A stretch of DNA of 64,000 bases, taken from contig NZ_RAPR01000001.1 of the NCBI RefSeq assembly GCF_003610235.1, positions 5,270,001-5,334,000 on the forward strand, written 5' to 3'. The stretch's first letter is position 1. Each line of letters begins with the position of its first letter. The stretch is from Catellatospora citrea. Its GTDB lineage: Bacteria > Actinomycetota > Actinomycetes > Mycobacteriales > Micromonosporaceae. This document shows positions 25,318 to 33,863 of this stretch, piece after piece. The notes under the pieces are model-generated. The model was not told where the DNA came from and did not search any database. It was given only the letters and a program-made list of their open reading frames with translations. The translations under genes and the position numbers were made by a program.

Positions 25318-26058
25318 ATGAAGGCCGACCCGAAGGATCAGCAGCGGTTGCTCGACCTGCAGGCGATCGACACCACGCTGCAGCAGCTGGCGCACCGGCG
25401 CAAGAACCTGCCGGAGATCGCCGAGCTGGACGTGCTCGGCAAGGCGATCGGCCGGCTGGAGGACGAGCGGGCCCGGGCCGAGGTCGACGTCGACGACCTG
25501 GACCGCGACATCGCCCGGCTGGAGCGCGAGGTCGACACCGTACGCCAGCGCAGCGCCAAGGACCAGCAGCGCCTCGTCGACGGCCGGCTGCCCGCGCGGG
25601 AGCTGACCGCGCTGGAGCACGAGATCGGCTCGCTCAAGCGGCGGCAGTCGGAGCTGGAGGACGCCGAGCTGGAGTTGATGGAGAAGCGCGAGTCCTCGCA
25701 GGCCGCCCTGGACGCCGTCGACGAGAAGATCTCCGTCGCCCGGGAGAAGCGCATCGCCGCCGAGAACCGCCGCGACGAGGCGATCTCCGAGATCACCAAG
25801 GAGGCGGAGTGGAAGCAGAACGCCCGCCGTCCGCTGGCCGCCGATCTGCCCACCGAGCTGGTGCAGCTGTACGACAAGATCCGTGAGACGTCGGGCGGGC
25901 TCGGCGCGGCCCTGGTGCAGCACGGCCGCTGCGGCGGCTGCCGCCTGGAGCTGTTCGGCGCGGACCGCAACCGGGTCAAGGCCGCCCCGCCGGACGAGGT
26001 CGTGCGCTGCGAGGAGTGCCGGCGCATCATGGTTCGCACCGCGGAGTCGGGTCTGTGA
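25318..26058 (+). CDS. Coiled-coil C4-type zinc-ribbon protein
   Basis: 246 residues. Residues 1-175 are a long charged coiled coil (DLDRDIARLEREVDTVRQRS, EHEIGSLKRRQSELEDAELE). The C-terminus has a zinc ribbon with two C-x2-C pairs (GRCGGCRLEL and VRCEECRRIM). This is the CT398/Rv2229c-type family, conserved next to the RNase H-phosphatase gene; its molecular role is not settled. It starts at ATG 25318 after GAGAAGGAATGCCGAC, and its TGA overlaps the next gene's GTG, so translation is probably coupled. Confidence 0.92.
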   Translation: MKADPKDQQRLLDLQAIDTTLQQLAHRRKNLPEIAELDVLGKAIGRLEDERARAEVDVDDLDRDIARLEREVDTVRQRSAKDQQRLVDGRLPARELTALEHEIGSLKRRQSELEDAELELMEKRESSQAALDAVDEKISVAREKRIAAENRRDEAISEITKEAEWKQNARRPLAADLPTELVQLYDKIRETSGGLGAALVQHGRCGGCRLELFGADRNRVKAAPPDEVVRCEECRRIMVRTAESGL

Positions 26059-27329
26059 CCATCGGAAAGGTCATCATCGAGGCCGACGGCGGGGCGCGCG
26101 GCAACCCCGGCCCGGCCGGCTACGGCGCGGTCGTGCGCGACCCGGCCAGCGGTGAGGTGCTCGCCGAGCGGGCCGCCGCGCTCGGCGTGACCACGAACAA
26201 CGTCGCCGAGTACCGCGGGCTCATCGCCGGGCTGCAGGCCGCCGCCGAGCTGGGCGCGTCGCAGGTCGAGGCCCGGATGGACTCCAAGCTGGTGGTCGAG
26301 CAGATGTCCGGCCGCTGGCAGATCAAGCACCCGGGCCTGCGCCCGCTGGCGGCCGAGGTCGCCACGCTGGTGCGCAAGTTCGACCAGGTCACGTACACGT
26401 GGATTCCGCGCGAGCGCAACCGGGCCGCCGACGCCCTGGCCAACGCGGCCATGGACGCCGCGGCCGGGAAGGGCGGATCGGCCGCCGGGAGCCTGGACGG
26501 CGAGACGGCGTTCGGGATCGTCACGGCCTGGGACGCCGACGCCTTCCCGATCGTCGCGGATGCCGATGAGACGCCGGCGGGCTCCGGTGCCGGGTCCGGC
26601 CGGGCCCCCGGGTCGGGCACCGCGACGGGCTCCGGAAAGGCCGGGCGCGGAGCGGAGACTGCCGCGACGGGGCGGCCGCGCGAGGACTGGGCGCCCCGCA
26701 CGTCCCCGGCGACCCGGCTGGTGCTGGTGCGGCACGGGGAGACCGAGCTGACCGCGCAGAAGCGCTATTCCGGCCGCGGTGACGTGCCGCTGTCGGCCAT
26801 CGGGGAGGAGCAGGCCGCGGCCGCCGGAAGGCGGGTCGCGGGGCTGCGCCCCGATCGGGTGGTCAGCTCGCCGCTGAGCCGGTGCCGGGCCACCGCGGCG
26901 GCGATCGCGTCGGCCGCGGGCGGCATCCCGGTCAGCGTGGAGAACGACCTCATCGAGTGCGACTTCGGCGTCTGGGAGGGCCTGACCTTCGGCGACGTGC
27001 GCGAGCAGTACCCGGCCGAGCTGGACGCCTGGCTGGCGTCGACCTCGGTGGCGCCGCCCAAGGGCGAGTCGTTCCAGCAGGTCGCCAAGCGGGTGCGCGG
27101 GGCGATGGGCAAGCTGCAGAAGGCGTACGAGGGGCAGACCGTCGTCATCGTGTCGCACGTCTCGCCGATCAAGCTGATCCTGCGGGACGCGCTCGCGGCG
27201 GGCGACGCGTTCCTGTACCGGCTGCTGCTGGACCCGGCCGGCGTCTCGATCGTGGACGTGTGGCCCGACGGCGGTGTCTCGGTGCGCTCCGTCAACGACA
27301 CCGCCCACCTCCTGCCGCCCACCCCCTGA
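26055..27329 (+). CDS. Bifunctional RNase H / histidine acid phosphatase
   Basis: 424 residues from GTG 26055. The N-terminal type I RNase H domain has IIEADGGARGNPGPAGYGAV and the later acidic positions NNVAEYRGL and ARMDSKLVVEQM. A Gly/Ala-rich linker (about 155-220) leads to a phosphoglycerate-mutase-like domain with LVLVRHGETELTAQKRYSG (RHG motif) and IVSHVSPIKLILRD. The layout equals that of Mycobacterium Rv2228c, whose phosphatase half acts on alpha-ribazole phosphate in cobalamin synthesis. Family A repeat 27356-27402 follows the stop. Confidence 0.95.
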   Translation: MTIGKVIIEADGGARGNPGPAGYGAVVRDPASGEVLAERAAALGVTTNNVAEYRGLIAGLQAAAELGASQVEARMDSKLVVEQMSGRWQIKHPGLRPLAAEVATLVRKFDQVTYTWIPRERNRAADALANAAMDAAAGKGGSAAGSLDGETAFGIVTAWDADAFPIVADADETPAGSGAGSGRAPGSGTATGSGKAGRGAETAATGRPREDWAPRTSPATRLVLVRHGETELTAQKRYSGRGDVPLSAIGEEQAAAAGRRVAGLRPDRVVSSPLSRCRATAAAIASAAGGIPVSVENDLIECDFGVWEGLTFGDVREQYPAELDAWLASTSVAPPKGESFQQVAKRVRGAMGKLQKAYEGQTVVIVSHVSPIKLILRDALAAGDAFLYRLLLDPAGVSIVDVWPDGGVSVRSVNDTAHLLPPTP

Positions 27330-27355
27330 CCTGTGCGGCGTCACGCCAGGCGTTA

Positions 27356-27402
27356 GCAGGGGCACCTTCTACAACGCTATGCGTTGTAGAAGGTGCCCCT
27401 GC
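27356..27402. repeat. Family A palindromic repeat, perfect copy
   Basis: A perfect 22-bp inverted repeat (27356-27377 with 27381-27402) around a TAT loop lies between two convergent genes. The stem includes GGCACCTTCT and AGAAGGTGCC. It is probably a terminator for both genes. Confidence 0.9.
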
Positions 27403-27408
27403 TTTGCT

Positions 27409-28812
27409 CTAGGCGAGGGTGAAGCGGACGACGCGTTTGGTGGGGTCGGCTTGGGTGAGGCGGACGGTGATCTGGTCGCCTGCGGTGAGCTGGCCGTCGC
27501 AGCGGGCGCGGACGGCGGGCTCGGTGAGCGCCACCGTGCCGCCGGGCTTGCCGTGGTTGGTGTCCAGCACGGTGGCGGGGAAGGTCTCGCCGATACGGTC
27601 GGCCAGGATGGTCGACTCGACCAGGTCGATCGCGCCGCGTTCGGCGGCTGAGGAGACCCGGTCGGTGCCCGACATGACGGCGGGCAGCTCGGGCAGGGCC
27701 GCGGCGGCCCAGGCGGGCACCTCCCGGCCGTCGTGCAGGGCCAGGCACACCTCGGTGACGTACCGGTCGGCCAGGCGGCGTAGCGGGGCCGTGACATGGG
27801 CGTACGCCGCCGCGACGGCGCTGTGCTCCGGCTGCTCCGGCAGCTGCCCGGCGAACGGCGTGTACCCGGCGCCGCGCAGCAGCTCGGCGGCCTCGTCGAC
27901 GAACGCGGCGTGCTTGGGCAGGGCCGGGTCCAGCCCGGCGAGCACCTGGCCCACGGTCATGCCGTCGGGCCAGTCCACGCCCAGGCCCTTCGCCGCGATC
28001 CGCAGCCGGGCCACCGCCTCCGGGTCCGGGGCGGGCATGGTGCGCAGCAGGCCGATCCGGCCCGCCAGCATGATGTCCGCGGCCGCCCGGCCGGTCAGCA
28101 GCGAGATCTGGGCGTTCCACTCCTCGGCGGGCAGCGGGGCGCGCAGGCGCAGCTGCCAGCCGTCACCGTGCGGCTCGATCTCCTGCTCGGGCATGGGCAG
28201 GTTGATCGCGCCGCGCTCCAGGCCCCGCGCGATCAGCAGCCGGCCCAGCTCCGGCAGCAGCGCGATCGGCTCGGCGAGCGCGCCTCTGTCCACATCGGCC
28301 TGCACACCCTCGTAGGCGAGCTTGGCGCGGCTGCGCACCCGCGCCCGCTGCACCTGCACGCCGACCGTGTCGCCGTCGGCGGAGACGTCGATCGTCCACA
28401 CCACCGCGGCCCGGTCCACCCCGGGCAGCAGGCTGACCGCGCCCTCGCTGAGCACCGGCGGGTGCAGCGGCACCTTGCCGTCGGGCAGGTAGATCGTCTG
28501 CCCGCGCCGCCAGGTCTCGGCCTCCAGCGGGCTGTCCGGCGCCACGTACGCCGCGACGTCGGCGATGGCGTAGTGCACGCGGTAGCCGCCGTCCCGGCGG
28601 GACAGGCACACGGCCTGGTCGAGGTCGCGGGAGCCGGGCGGGTCGACGGTGACGAAGGGCAGGTCGGTGCGGTCGGCGTCGGGCAGCTTCACCTCGGTGG
28701 CGGCCGCCTGCGCCTGCGCCTGCGCGGCGGGCGGGAAGGCGTCGGGCAGTTGCAGCTCGCGACGCAGCGCGGTGAAGTCGATGGCCTCGGCGTGCAGGCG
28801 GCGGTATGCCAT
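27409..28812 (-). CDS. RNB-domain (RNase II/R-like) exoribonuclease
   Basis: 467 residues. A processive 3'-5' RNase core: the RNB catalytic motif is FVTVDPPGSRDLDQAVCLSR with the Mg-binding aspartates, followed by YAIADVAAYV and PDGKVPLHPPVLSEGAVSL. It lacks the N-terminal cold-shock domains of E. coli RNase II/R and has only a short beta-rich C-terminus (GDQITVRLTQADPTKRVVRF), which suits the small actinobacterial form. It ends next to a family A repeat and starts at ATG 28812. Confidence 0.93.
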   Translation of the reverse strand: MAYRRLHAEAIDFTALRRELQLPDAFPPAAQAQAQAAATEVKLPDADRTDLPFVTVDPPGSRDLDQAVCLSRRDGGYRVHYAIADVAAYVAPDSPLEAETWRRGQTIYLPDGKVPLHPPVLSEGAVSLLPGVDRAAVVWTIDVSADGDTVGVQVQRARVRSRAKLAYEGVQADVDRGALAEPIALLPELGRLLIARGLERGAINLPMPEQEIEPHGDGWQLRLRAPLPAEEWNAQISLLTGRAAADIMLAGRIGLLRTMPAPDPEAVARLRIAAKGLGVDWPDGMTVGQVLAGLDPALPKHAAFVDEAAELLRGAGYTPFAGQLPEQPEHSAVAAAYAHVTAPLRRLADRYVTEVCLALHDGREVPAWAAAALPELPAVMSGTDRVSSAAERGAIDLVESTILADRIGETFPATVLDTNHGKPGGTVALTEPAVRARCDGQLTAGDQITVRLTQADPTKRVVRFTLA

Positions 28813-28943
28813 TGGTCATTCTTACCAGGTGCGCGCGTACGGCGGCCCCGCCCGTACGGGCGGCTTCACGTTCCGGCGACGGCGATTCGGTGCCATCCGC
28901 AGGTCACGCCGTGGATGACACCGATCAGGGCGGCGCTGCCCCG

Positions 28944-30131
28944 CTAACGCATGGCCTTGCGGGCCATCTTCTTCATCGCCGTCTTGCGCATGGTCGTCTT
29001 ACGGGCCGTCGTCTTGCGGGCGGGGGCGGTCTTCGCCATCGCCTTGCGGGCCGGTGCGCTCTTGCGGGCGGTGGTCGCCTTCTTGAGCGGGGTCACCTTC
29101 TTGGCGGCCATGGCCTTCTTCGCCGTGCTGCGGCCGGTGGCGGTCCGGCGTACCGCCGCAGTGATCTTCTTCGCCCCGGTCGCCCTGCGGGCGGGGGACG
29201 CCTTCTTCGCCACCGTGGTGGTCTTGCGGGCGGTGGTCGTCTTGCGGACCGCGGTGACGCTCTTGCGCGCGGGTGCGGTCTTCCTGGCGGCCGTGGTCTT
29301 GCGGACCGCGGTGGTCTTGCGCGCGGTCGCCTTGCGCGCGGGTGCGGTCTTCTTCGCGACCGCCGCCTTCTTGACCGCGGTCGCCTTCTTGGCCGCGGTG
29401 GTCCTTCTGGCAGGCGACGCCTTCTTGGCGGTCGTCTTGCGCGCGGTCGTCTTGCGGGCCGTGGTCTTCTTGGCGGCGGCGGTCTTGCGGACCGCGGCGG
29501 TGATCGTCCGGGCGCCCGTGCTGCGGGCGGCCGCCGTGGTCTTCTTGGCGGTCGCCCTCTTGGCCGTCGTCTTCCTGGCGGCGGTCGTCTTCTTGGCAGC
29601 GGTGGTCTTCTTCGCGGCCGTGGTCTTCTTGACCGCGGTGGTCTTCTTGGCGGTGGCCTTCTTGGCCGGGGACGTCTTCTTGGCGGTGGTCTTCTTCGCC
29701 GTGGTCGTCTTCCGGGCCGGTGCGGCCTTCTTCATCGGCGTCGCCTTCTTGGCGGCGGTGGTCTTCTTCGCCGTCACGGCCTTCTTCGCCGCCGTCTTCT
29801 TGACCGCGGCGGTGAGCTTCTTGACGCCGGTGGTCTTCTTGGCTGCGGTGGTCCTCTTGGCTGCGGTGGTCTTCTTCGCGGCCGTGGTCTTCTTGACCGC
29901 GGTGGTCTTCTTGGCGGTGGCCTTCTTGGCCGGGGACGTCTTCTTGGCGGTGGTCTTCTTCGCCGTGGTCGTCTTCCGCGCTGTGGTGGTCTTCTTGGCG
30001 GGCGAGGTCTTCCTGGCAGGCGCGGCCTTCTTCGCCGCGGCCGGCCGGCTCGGCGCCTTCTTGGCTACCGCCTTCTTGGCAGCGGCCTTCTTCGCTGGGG
30101 CCTTCTTCGCTGCGGCCTTGGCTACGGCCAT
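28944..30131 (-). CDS. Long histone-H1-like Lys/Ala-rich repeat protein
   Basis: 395 residues made almost entirely of K, A, T, V, R, P and S. The unit is KKTTA/KKATA, as in TTAKKTSPAKKATAKKTTAV. Codon use is normal for the genome and there is no globular domain. A 116-bp block (29599-29714) recurs exactly at 29863-29978, so part of the tract arose by a 264-bp (88-codon) duplication. It starts at ATG 30131 after GAGGAGGACAAGCG. Such proteins condense DNA or bind RNA by charge. The opposite strand has an equally long hydrophobic-looking ORF that is an artefact. Confidence 0.85.
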   Translation of the reverse strand: MAVAKAAAKKAPAKKAAAKKAVAKKAPSRPAAAKKAAPARKTSPAKKTTTARKTTTAKKTTAKKTSPAKKATAKKTTAVKKTTAAKKTTAAKRTTAAKKTTGVKKLTAAVKKTAAKKAVTAKKTTAAKKATPMKKAAPARKTTTAKKTTAKKTSPAKKATAKKTTAVKKTTAAKKTTAAKKTTAARKTTAKRATAKKTTAAARSTGARTITAAVRKTAAAKKTTARKTTARKTTAKKASPARRTTAAKKATAVKKAAVAKKTAPARKATARKTTAVRKTTAARKTAPARKSVTAVRKTTTARKTTTVAKKASPARRATGAKKITAAVRRTATGRSTAKKAMAAKKVTPLKKATTARKSAPARKAMAKTAPARKTTARKTTMRKTAMKKMARKAMR

Positions 30132-30375
30132 CGCTTGTCCTCCTCACGGGAACGTCCTGCCGGAATGTCTCCGGCGGAACCGCGAAACAGCGGTGGCCAC
30201 GGCGCTTTCTCCGCGCACTGCTGCTCCAGACATCACTGTGCGCCGCAAAAGACCCATGTGCTGGTGAAATCCGTAAAAAAGTCAAATTGCTATGACTGCC
30301 GATGTGACCGCTCCACAGTGCACGTATCGCGGCATCCCTTGTCCCGCCGCTCTTTGCGGCACGCGGGGCGCAGGT

Positions 30376-30873
30376 CTAGCGGGGACCCGTCATCCCGGCC
30401 AACCGCGCCAGGATCGCCCGTTGCGGCCCGGTCTCCGGCACCGGAAGTCCCCGTGCCGCACCGATAGCGTCCAGAGCGTCCGCGGCGCTCGCGCCGAGCC
30501 GGATCAGCACTCCGCCCGCGACGACGGTGGCCCGGCCGATGCCGCCGAAGCAGTGCGCCAGCACGAACCTGCCCGCCGCGACCTCGGCGGCGAGCCGCCC
30601 GGTCAGCTCCCGGTACGCGGTGAAGTCCGGCACGCCGAAATCGGGGACGGGGAACGAGACGAAGCGCATTCCGGCCGCCCGCACCGCCTGCTCCTCGCCG
30701 ACCAGGCCCAGCCGCTCGTTCTCGGGGGCGGTCAGCGCGGAGACCACGATGTCCACCCCCTGCCGGCGCAGGGATTCGACCTCGTCCGGCAGCCGCTGCC
30801 CGCCCTCGGGACGGGGCATCACCGCGAGCCGTCCCGCGGCGGGCCAGTCGACGACGTACGCGGTGGTGGGCAC
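30376..30873 (-). CDS. Tyrosine/dual-specificity phosphatase-like protein
   Basis: 165 residues. The C-x5-R active-site loop is intact (LAHCFGGIGRATVVAG), preceded by a candidate general-acid aspartate in FPVPDFGVPD. Early residues (MPRPEGGQRLPDEVESLRRQ, then IVVSAL) fit the cyclin-dependent-kinase-inhibitor-3/DSP-like group common in bacteria. It lies five bases downstream of the DUF1877-like gene on the same strand and the two are likely co-transcribed. The substrate is unknown. Confidence 0.85.
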   Translation of the reverse strand: MPTTAYVVDWPAAGRLAVMPRPEGGQRLPDEVESLRRQGVDIVVSALTAPENERLGLVGEEQAVRAAGMRFVSFPVPDFGVPDFTAYRELTGRLAAEVAAGRFVLAHCFGGIGRATVVAGGVLIRLGASAADALDAIGAARGLPVPETGPQRAILARLAGMTGPR

Positions 30874-30877
30874 GAGG

Positions 30878-31387
30878 TCAGCCGAGCAGGACCTTCACCA
30901 CGGCCTCGCCGTCGGCGGCCGCGCGGTGGTAGAACGCGGCGAGGCCGTCGGCGTGCCAGGCCAGGCGGCGCGCCAGCAGGTCGTCCCAGGGGCGGGTGGA
31001 GTAGCCGCGCAGCACCGCGGACAGCTCGCCCTCGCGCTGCGCGATCCACGAGGACGGCTGCGCGTCACGCAGGAAGTCGGAGACCGCGCGGACCTCGTCG
31101 GCGCGGAGCACGCCGATCTCGTCGTCGGACGCCCCGGACAGGTCGACCGGATGCCAGGCCCCGCCGGACACGACCAGGCCCGCCACCGGGTGGCCCGGCC
31201 CCTGGCTGCCCGCGAAGAGCACCTCCAGCAGCAGGTAGTGCTCGGGCACCGCGCGCAGGATGCCGTCGGCCAGCGCTCGCTCGTAGGCCGCGTCGTCGAA
31301 CACCGGCGAGCCGTCCCACAGCCGGCGCGGCGAACCCGCCAGCTCCGTCTCGGGCACCCGCTGCCAGTACATGTCGACGCCGGTCAC
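30878..31387 (-). CDS. DUF1877 (YfbM-like) protein
   Basis: 169 residues. The pattern MYWQRVPETEL, then DGSPVFDDAAYERALADGI, ADEVRAVSDFL and YHRAAADGEAVVKVLLG fits the YfbM/DUF1877 family of unknown function. ATG 31387 is followed by a second ATG at 31372, either of which could be used. It lies three bases from the stop of the upstream membrane-anchored gene and five bases from the phosphatase, forming a compact three-gene unit. Confidence 0.65.
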   Translation of the reverse strand: MTGVDMYWQRVPETELAGSPRRLWDGSPVFDDAAYERALADGILRAVPEHYLLLEVLFAGSQGPGHPVAGLVVSGGAWHPVDLSGASDDEIGVLRADEVRAVSDFLRDAQPSSWIAQREGELSAVLRGYSTRPWDDLLARRLAWHADGLAAFYHRAAADGEAVVKVLLG

Positions 31388-31390
31388 GGC

Positions 31391-31915
31391 TCAGGCCTTC
31401 GACTTCGCCGGGCTCTGCGACCGCGCCCCGGCGGGCTTGGCCTTGTCGCTGCCCGCCGCCCACTTGTCCAGGTCGAAGCGGAACCAGCCGCCCAACGCGA
31501 CCCGCCCGCTGCCCAGCGCCAGCACCGCCCGGATCTTCGCGGTCTGCTTGCCGTACACCTTGAGCAGCTCGGCGACGTCGGTGACCGGGACGGTCCAGGT
31601 GGCCGAGTGGTGACCCTCCACCTTGTACGGCAACTCCGGCCCCTTGCGGCTCTGCCCGCCCACCATGTGCCGCCCGCGCAGCCCCTTCACCTCGAACTCG
31701 CAGGTCACCACCTGCACCGCGCCGAGTGTCCCGTTCGTCACCGTCGTGGCGATCAGGAACTCCTTCGCGTCACCGGGACCGAAGTTGTTGATGTGGTAGA
31801 GCCGCACGCTGGGGGCCGGCCGGGTGCGCCGGTAGCCGGCCAGCGCCACGGCCAGGCTCAGCAGGGCGATCAGGACACCGGCGAGCGCGAGCATCCGTGC
31901 GGGGGTATCGGACAC
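31391..31915 (-). CDS. Membrane-anchored hypothetical protein
   Basis: About 174 residues from GTG 31915; an ATG at 31894 is also in frame. One N-terminal transmembrane helix (MLALAGVLIALLSLAVALAG) is followed by a beta-rich extracytoplasmic or cytoplasmic part (VTNGTLGAVQVVTCEFEVKG) and a Lys/Ser/Pro tail. No family was recognised. It is the first gene of a three-gene minus-strand unit with the DUF1877-like and phosphatase genes, and is divergent from the next membrane protein with 82 bases between. Confidence 0.65.
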   Translation of the reverse strand: MSDTPARMLALAGVLIALLSLAVALAGYRRTRPAPSVRLYHINNFGPGDAKEFLIATTVTNGTLGAVQVVTCEFEVKGLRGRHMVGGQSRKGPELPYKVEGHHSATWTVPVTDVAELLKVYGKQTAKIRAVLALGSGRVALGGWFRFDLDKWAAGSDKAKPAGARSQSPAKSKA

Positions 31916-31997
31916 GGGGTGACTATGGCACAGAACCGGTCGGCGGAGGAACCGGCGTACACCGTGCTGTGGACCGGCTGCGCCTCGTTGGTCAGGC

Positions 31998-32768
31998 ATG
32001 AGACTCGACCTGCCGGCGTCGCGGCTGCTGCGCGTGCTGCTGTGGTCCGTGGCGGCGATCCACCTGCTGAGCCTCGGGTTCACGATCGTCTACCACGGCT
32101 TCGGGGTGTACGACCTCATCCCGTACTGGGGCCGGATCGTCAAGTTCTTCTACGTGGACAAGGAGCAGAACCTGCCCACCTGGTTCTCCAGCGGGCTGCT
32201 GTTCCTCGCGGCGCTGCTGCTGTGGCAGCTCGGCGGTGCGGACCGGGCGTCCGGCGGGCGCTTCCACCGGCACTGGCGGGTGCTCGCGGCCGTGTTCACC
32301 GGCCTGTCGCTGGACGAGTTCTCGCAGTTCCACGAGCTCGGAGCGCAGGCCGACGTGCTCGACGCGGGCCGGGCCTCGTACCTGTCCTGGCTGGTGCTCG
32401 CCGCGCCCCTGGTGCTCGTGCTGGCGCTGTCGTACCTGCGCCTGCTGCTCGCCCTGCCGCCCCGGGTGCGGTGGCTCATGCTCGGCGCGGCCGCGCTGTT
32501 CCTCGGCGGCGCGGCCGGGATCGAGGTGCTCGGCGCGTACACCGGCCGGGAGAACATCGGCTTCACCCCCGGCTGGGCCTCCATGCGCTATGTGCTGGCC
32601 GCCTCGGCCGAGGAACTCTGCGAGATGCTCGGCGTGGTGCTCTTCATCTACGCCGCCGCCCTCCACCTCCAACACCCACCCAGCACCCCCGCCACCCCCA
32701 CCCGCCCCTCCCCGCGCCGCCCCACCGTCCCGAAAGAAGGAAGGGCACCTTCTTATCGCTATAGGTAG
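31998..32768 (+). CDS. Multi-spanning membrane protein ending inside a family A repeat
   Basis: 256 residues with about six hydrophobic segments (LLWSVAAIHLLSLGFTIVYH, LLFLAALLLWQLGG, LVLAAPLVLVLALSYLRLLL, WLMLGAAALFLGGAAGIEVL, EMLGVVLFIYAAALHL). The loop GLSLDEFSQFHELG is acidic and conserved-looking. No family was recognised. After a Pro-rich stretch the last residues (KEGRAPSYRYR) and the TAG stop are encoded by a family A palindromic repeat (32736-32790), so the ancestral C-terminus was probably shorter or different. Confidence 0.7.
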   Translation: MRLDLPASRLLRVLLWSVAAIHLLSLGFTIVYHGFGVYDLIPYWGRIVKFFYVDKEQNLPTWFSSGLLFLAALLLWQLGGADRASGGRFHRHWRVLAAVFTGLSLDEFSQFHELGAQADVLDAGRASYLSWLVLAAPLVLVLALSYLRLLLALPPRVRWLMLGAAALFLGGAAGIEVLGAYTGRENIGFTPGWASMRYVLAASAEELCEMLGVVLFIYAAALHLQHPPSTPATPTRPSPRRPTVPKEGRAPSYRYR

Positions 32769-32790
32769 CGGAAGGGCACCTTCCTAACGC
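32736..32790. repeat. Family A repeat, direct-arm variant
   Basis: GGAAGGGCACCTTC occurs twice in the same orientation (32739-32752 and 32770-32783). Each arm is itself nearly self-complementary. The first arm overlaps the 3' end of the membrane-protein gene and the spacer gives its stop codon. The gap is between convergent genes. Confidence 0.75.
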
Positions 32791-32825
32791 CTCAGGTGCC
32801 GCGAGCAGGGCAGGAGCGGACCGGT

Positions 32826-33278
32826 TCAGCGGACCGGGGTCGGGGTGGAGCACTGGGCGAACTCCAGGGCGGGCGGCCCCGCGGCCGGGCCGGTGCACAA
32901 CTCCCGCATGATGCCGCGACGCCCGAACGCGTCCTCACGGGTGTCGGTGAGCACCTCGACCTGCCCGTCCTGCTGCACGGTGTACGTGAAACGGATCGGG
33001 TCGCCCTCGATGGTCAGCCGGGTCACCCGCAGCACTGCGGGACGGCGCCCGCGGACGGCGTCGAGCAGGCAGGACAGCGAAGCGGGCGGCAGCTCGCTTC
33101 GGTGGCCCAGGTCATGGGTCCCGCAGTCGGCGGTGGGCGTGGCGCCGGCCGTGGGCGAGGGCGACCCGGCGCGGCTGCCCGCAGGTGTTGCCGGTGCGCC
33201 CGCGGTCGTCCGGTCGGGGGTGCAGGCGGCCGCGGACAGCAGCAACAGCACAGCGGGCAGGGCCTTCCAGCGCATCAT
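32826..33278 (-). CDS. Predicted lipoprotein
   Basis: 150 residues. The N-terminus is a lipoprotein signal (MRWKALPAVLLLLSAAAC with a lipobox ending at Cys near residue 19), followed by a Thr/Ala/Pro-rich linker and a small globular part (LRVTRLTIEGDPIRFTYTVQ) with three more cysteines. GGAGG lies close to two adjacent ATG codons (33278 and 33275); the second has the better spacing. No family was recognised. It would be exported and anchored to the outer face of the cytoplasmic membrane. Confidence 0.75.
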   Translation of the reverse strand: MMRWKALPAVLLLLSAAACTPDRTTAGAPATPAGSRAGSPSPTAGATPTADCGTHDLGHRSELPPASLSCLLDAVRGRRPAVLRVTRLTIEGDPIRFTYTVQQDGQVEVLTDTREDAFGRRGIMRELCTGPAAGPPALEFAQCSTPTPVR

Positions 33279-33491
33279 GGTCCTCCGTCGATGTCGTCGG
33301 CGGTTTGACCCGGCGCAGCGCCCGGCGGTTCCGCTACCCGGGCACCCGGTGGCCCGGCCCGATCGCCGGTCGGTGCGCACCTCGGCCGGACCGCCCCGGC
33401 GACGGCGCAGTGGACCGGCGGACAGCAGGCCGCCGACCAGGGATTCACGGCTCATGCGGCGTTAACATCGGGCCGCATAGTCTTGCCGCCC

Positions 33492-33848
33492 ATGAGGTAC
33501 GTACGCGCTGTGCAGACGGCGATGTGGCTGCTCGCCCTGGTCGTCGGCGCACCGCTGCTGGCGCTGGGCCTGGAACGGACCCAAGCGATCTTCGGCGGCT
33601 GGTCGGACTGGCCGGAGTGGTGGGCGCGGGACATGTGGGCCCTGGCCGTCGGCCTGACCGTATGGCTCGGCGCGCTGGCGGCGGGGGTGGCGTTCTCGGC
33701 GGTGCACCGCCGGTGGACGGCGGTGGCCGCCTTCGGGCTGGTGCTGGTGATGTCGCTGACCGCGGTCGGGTTCGTGTACGCGGCCCATCCGGAGCGTTTC
33801 GCGGACGTGTGGGAGCAGGTCGCCAGCGGCGAGCTGCCGCGGCTCTGA
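33492..33848 (+). CDS. Small membrane protein
   Basis: 118 residues from ATG 33492, with three predicted helices (MWLLALVVGAPLLALGL, MWALAVGLTVWLGALAAGVA, VAAFGLVLVMSLTAVGFVYA) and short Trp-rich loops (GGWSDWPEWWARDMW). No family was recognised. It ends 16 bases before the 3' end of the RNase P RNA gene on the opposite strand, so transcription converges here. Confidence 0.6.
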   Translation: MRYVRAVQTAMWLLALVVGAPLLALGLERTQAIFGGWSDWPEWWARDMWALAVGLTVWLGALAAGVAFSAVHRRWTAVAAFGLVLVMSLTAVGFVYAAHPERFADVWEQVASGELPRL

Positions 33849-33863
33849 CCGGCCGGTACAGGG

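Noticed and set aside
28951..30267. 438-codon plus-strand ORF rich in A, V, L and F that looks like a membrane protein
   Set aside because: It is the exact antisense of the Lys/Ala repeat gene; AAG and GCC codons give CTT and GGC there. No ribosome site precedes it.
32996..33462. Plus-strand ORFs overlapping the lipoprotein gene
   Set aside because: The minus strand has a signal peptide, lipobox and ribosome site; the plus-strand frames have none.
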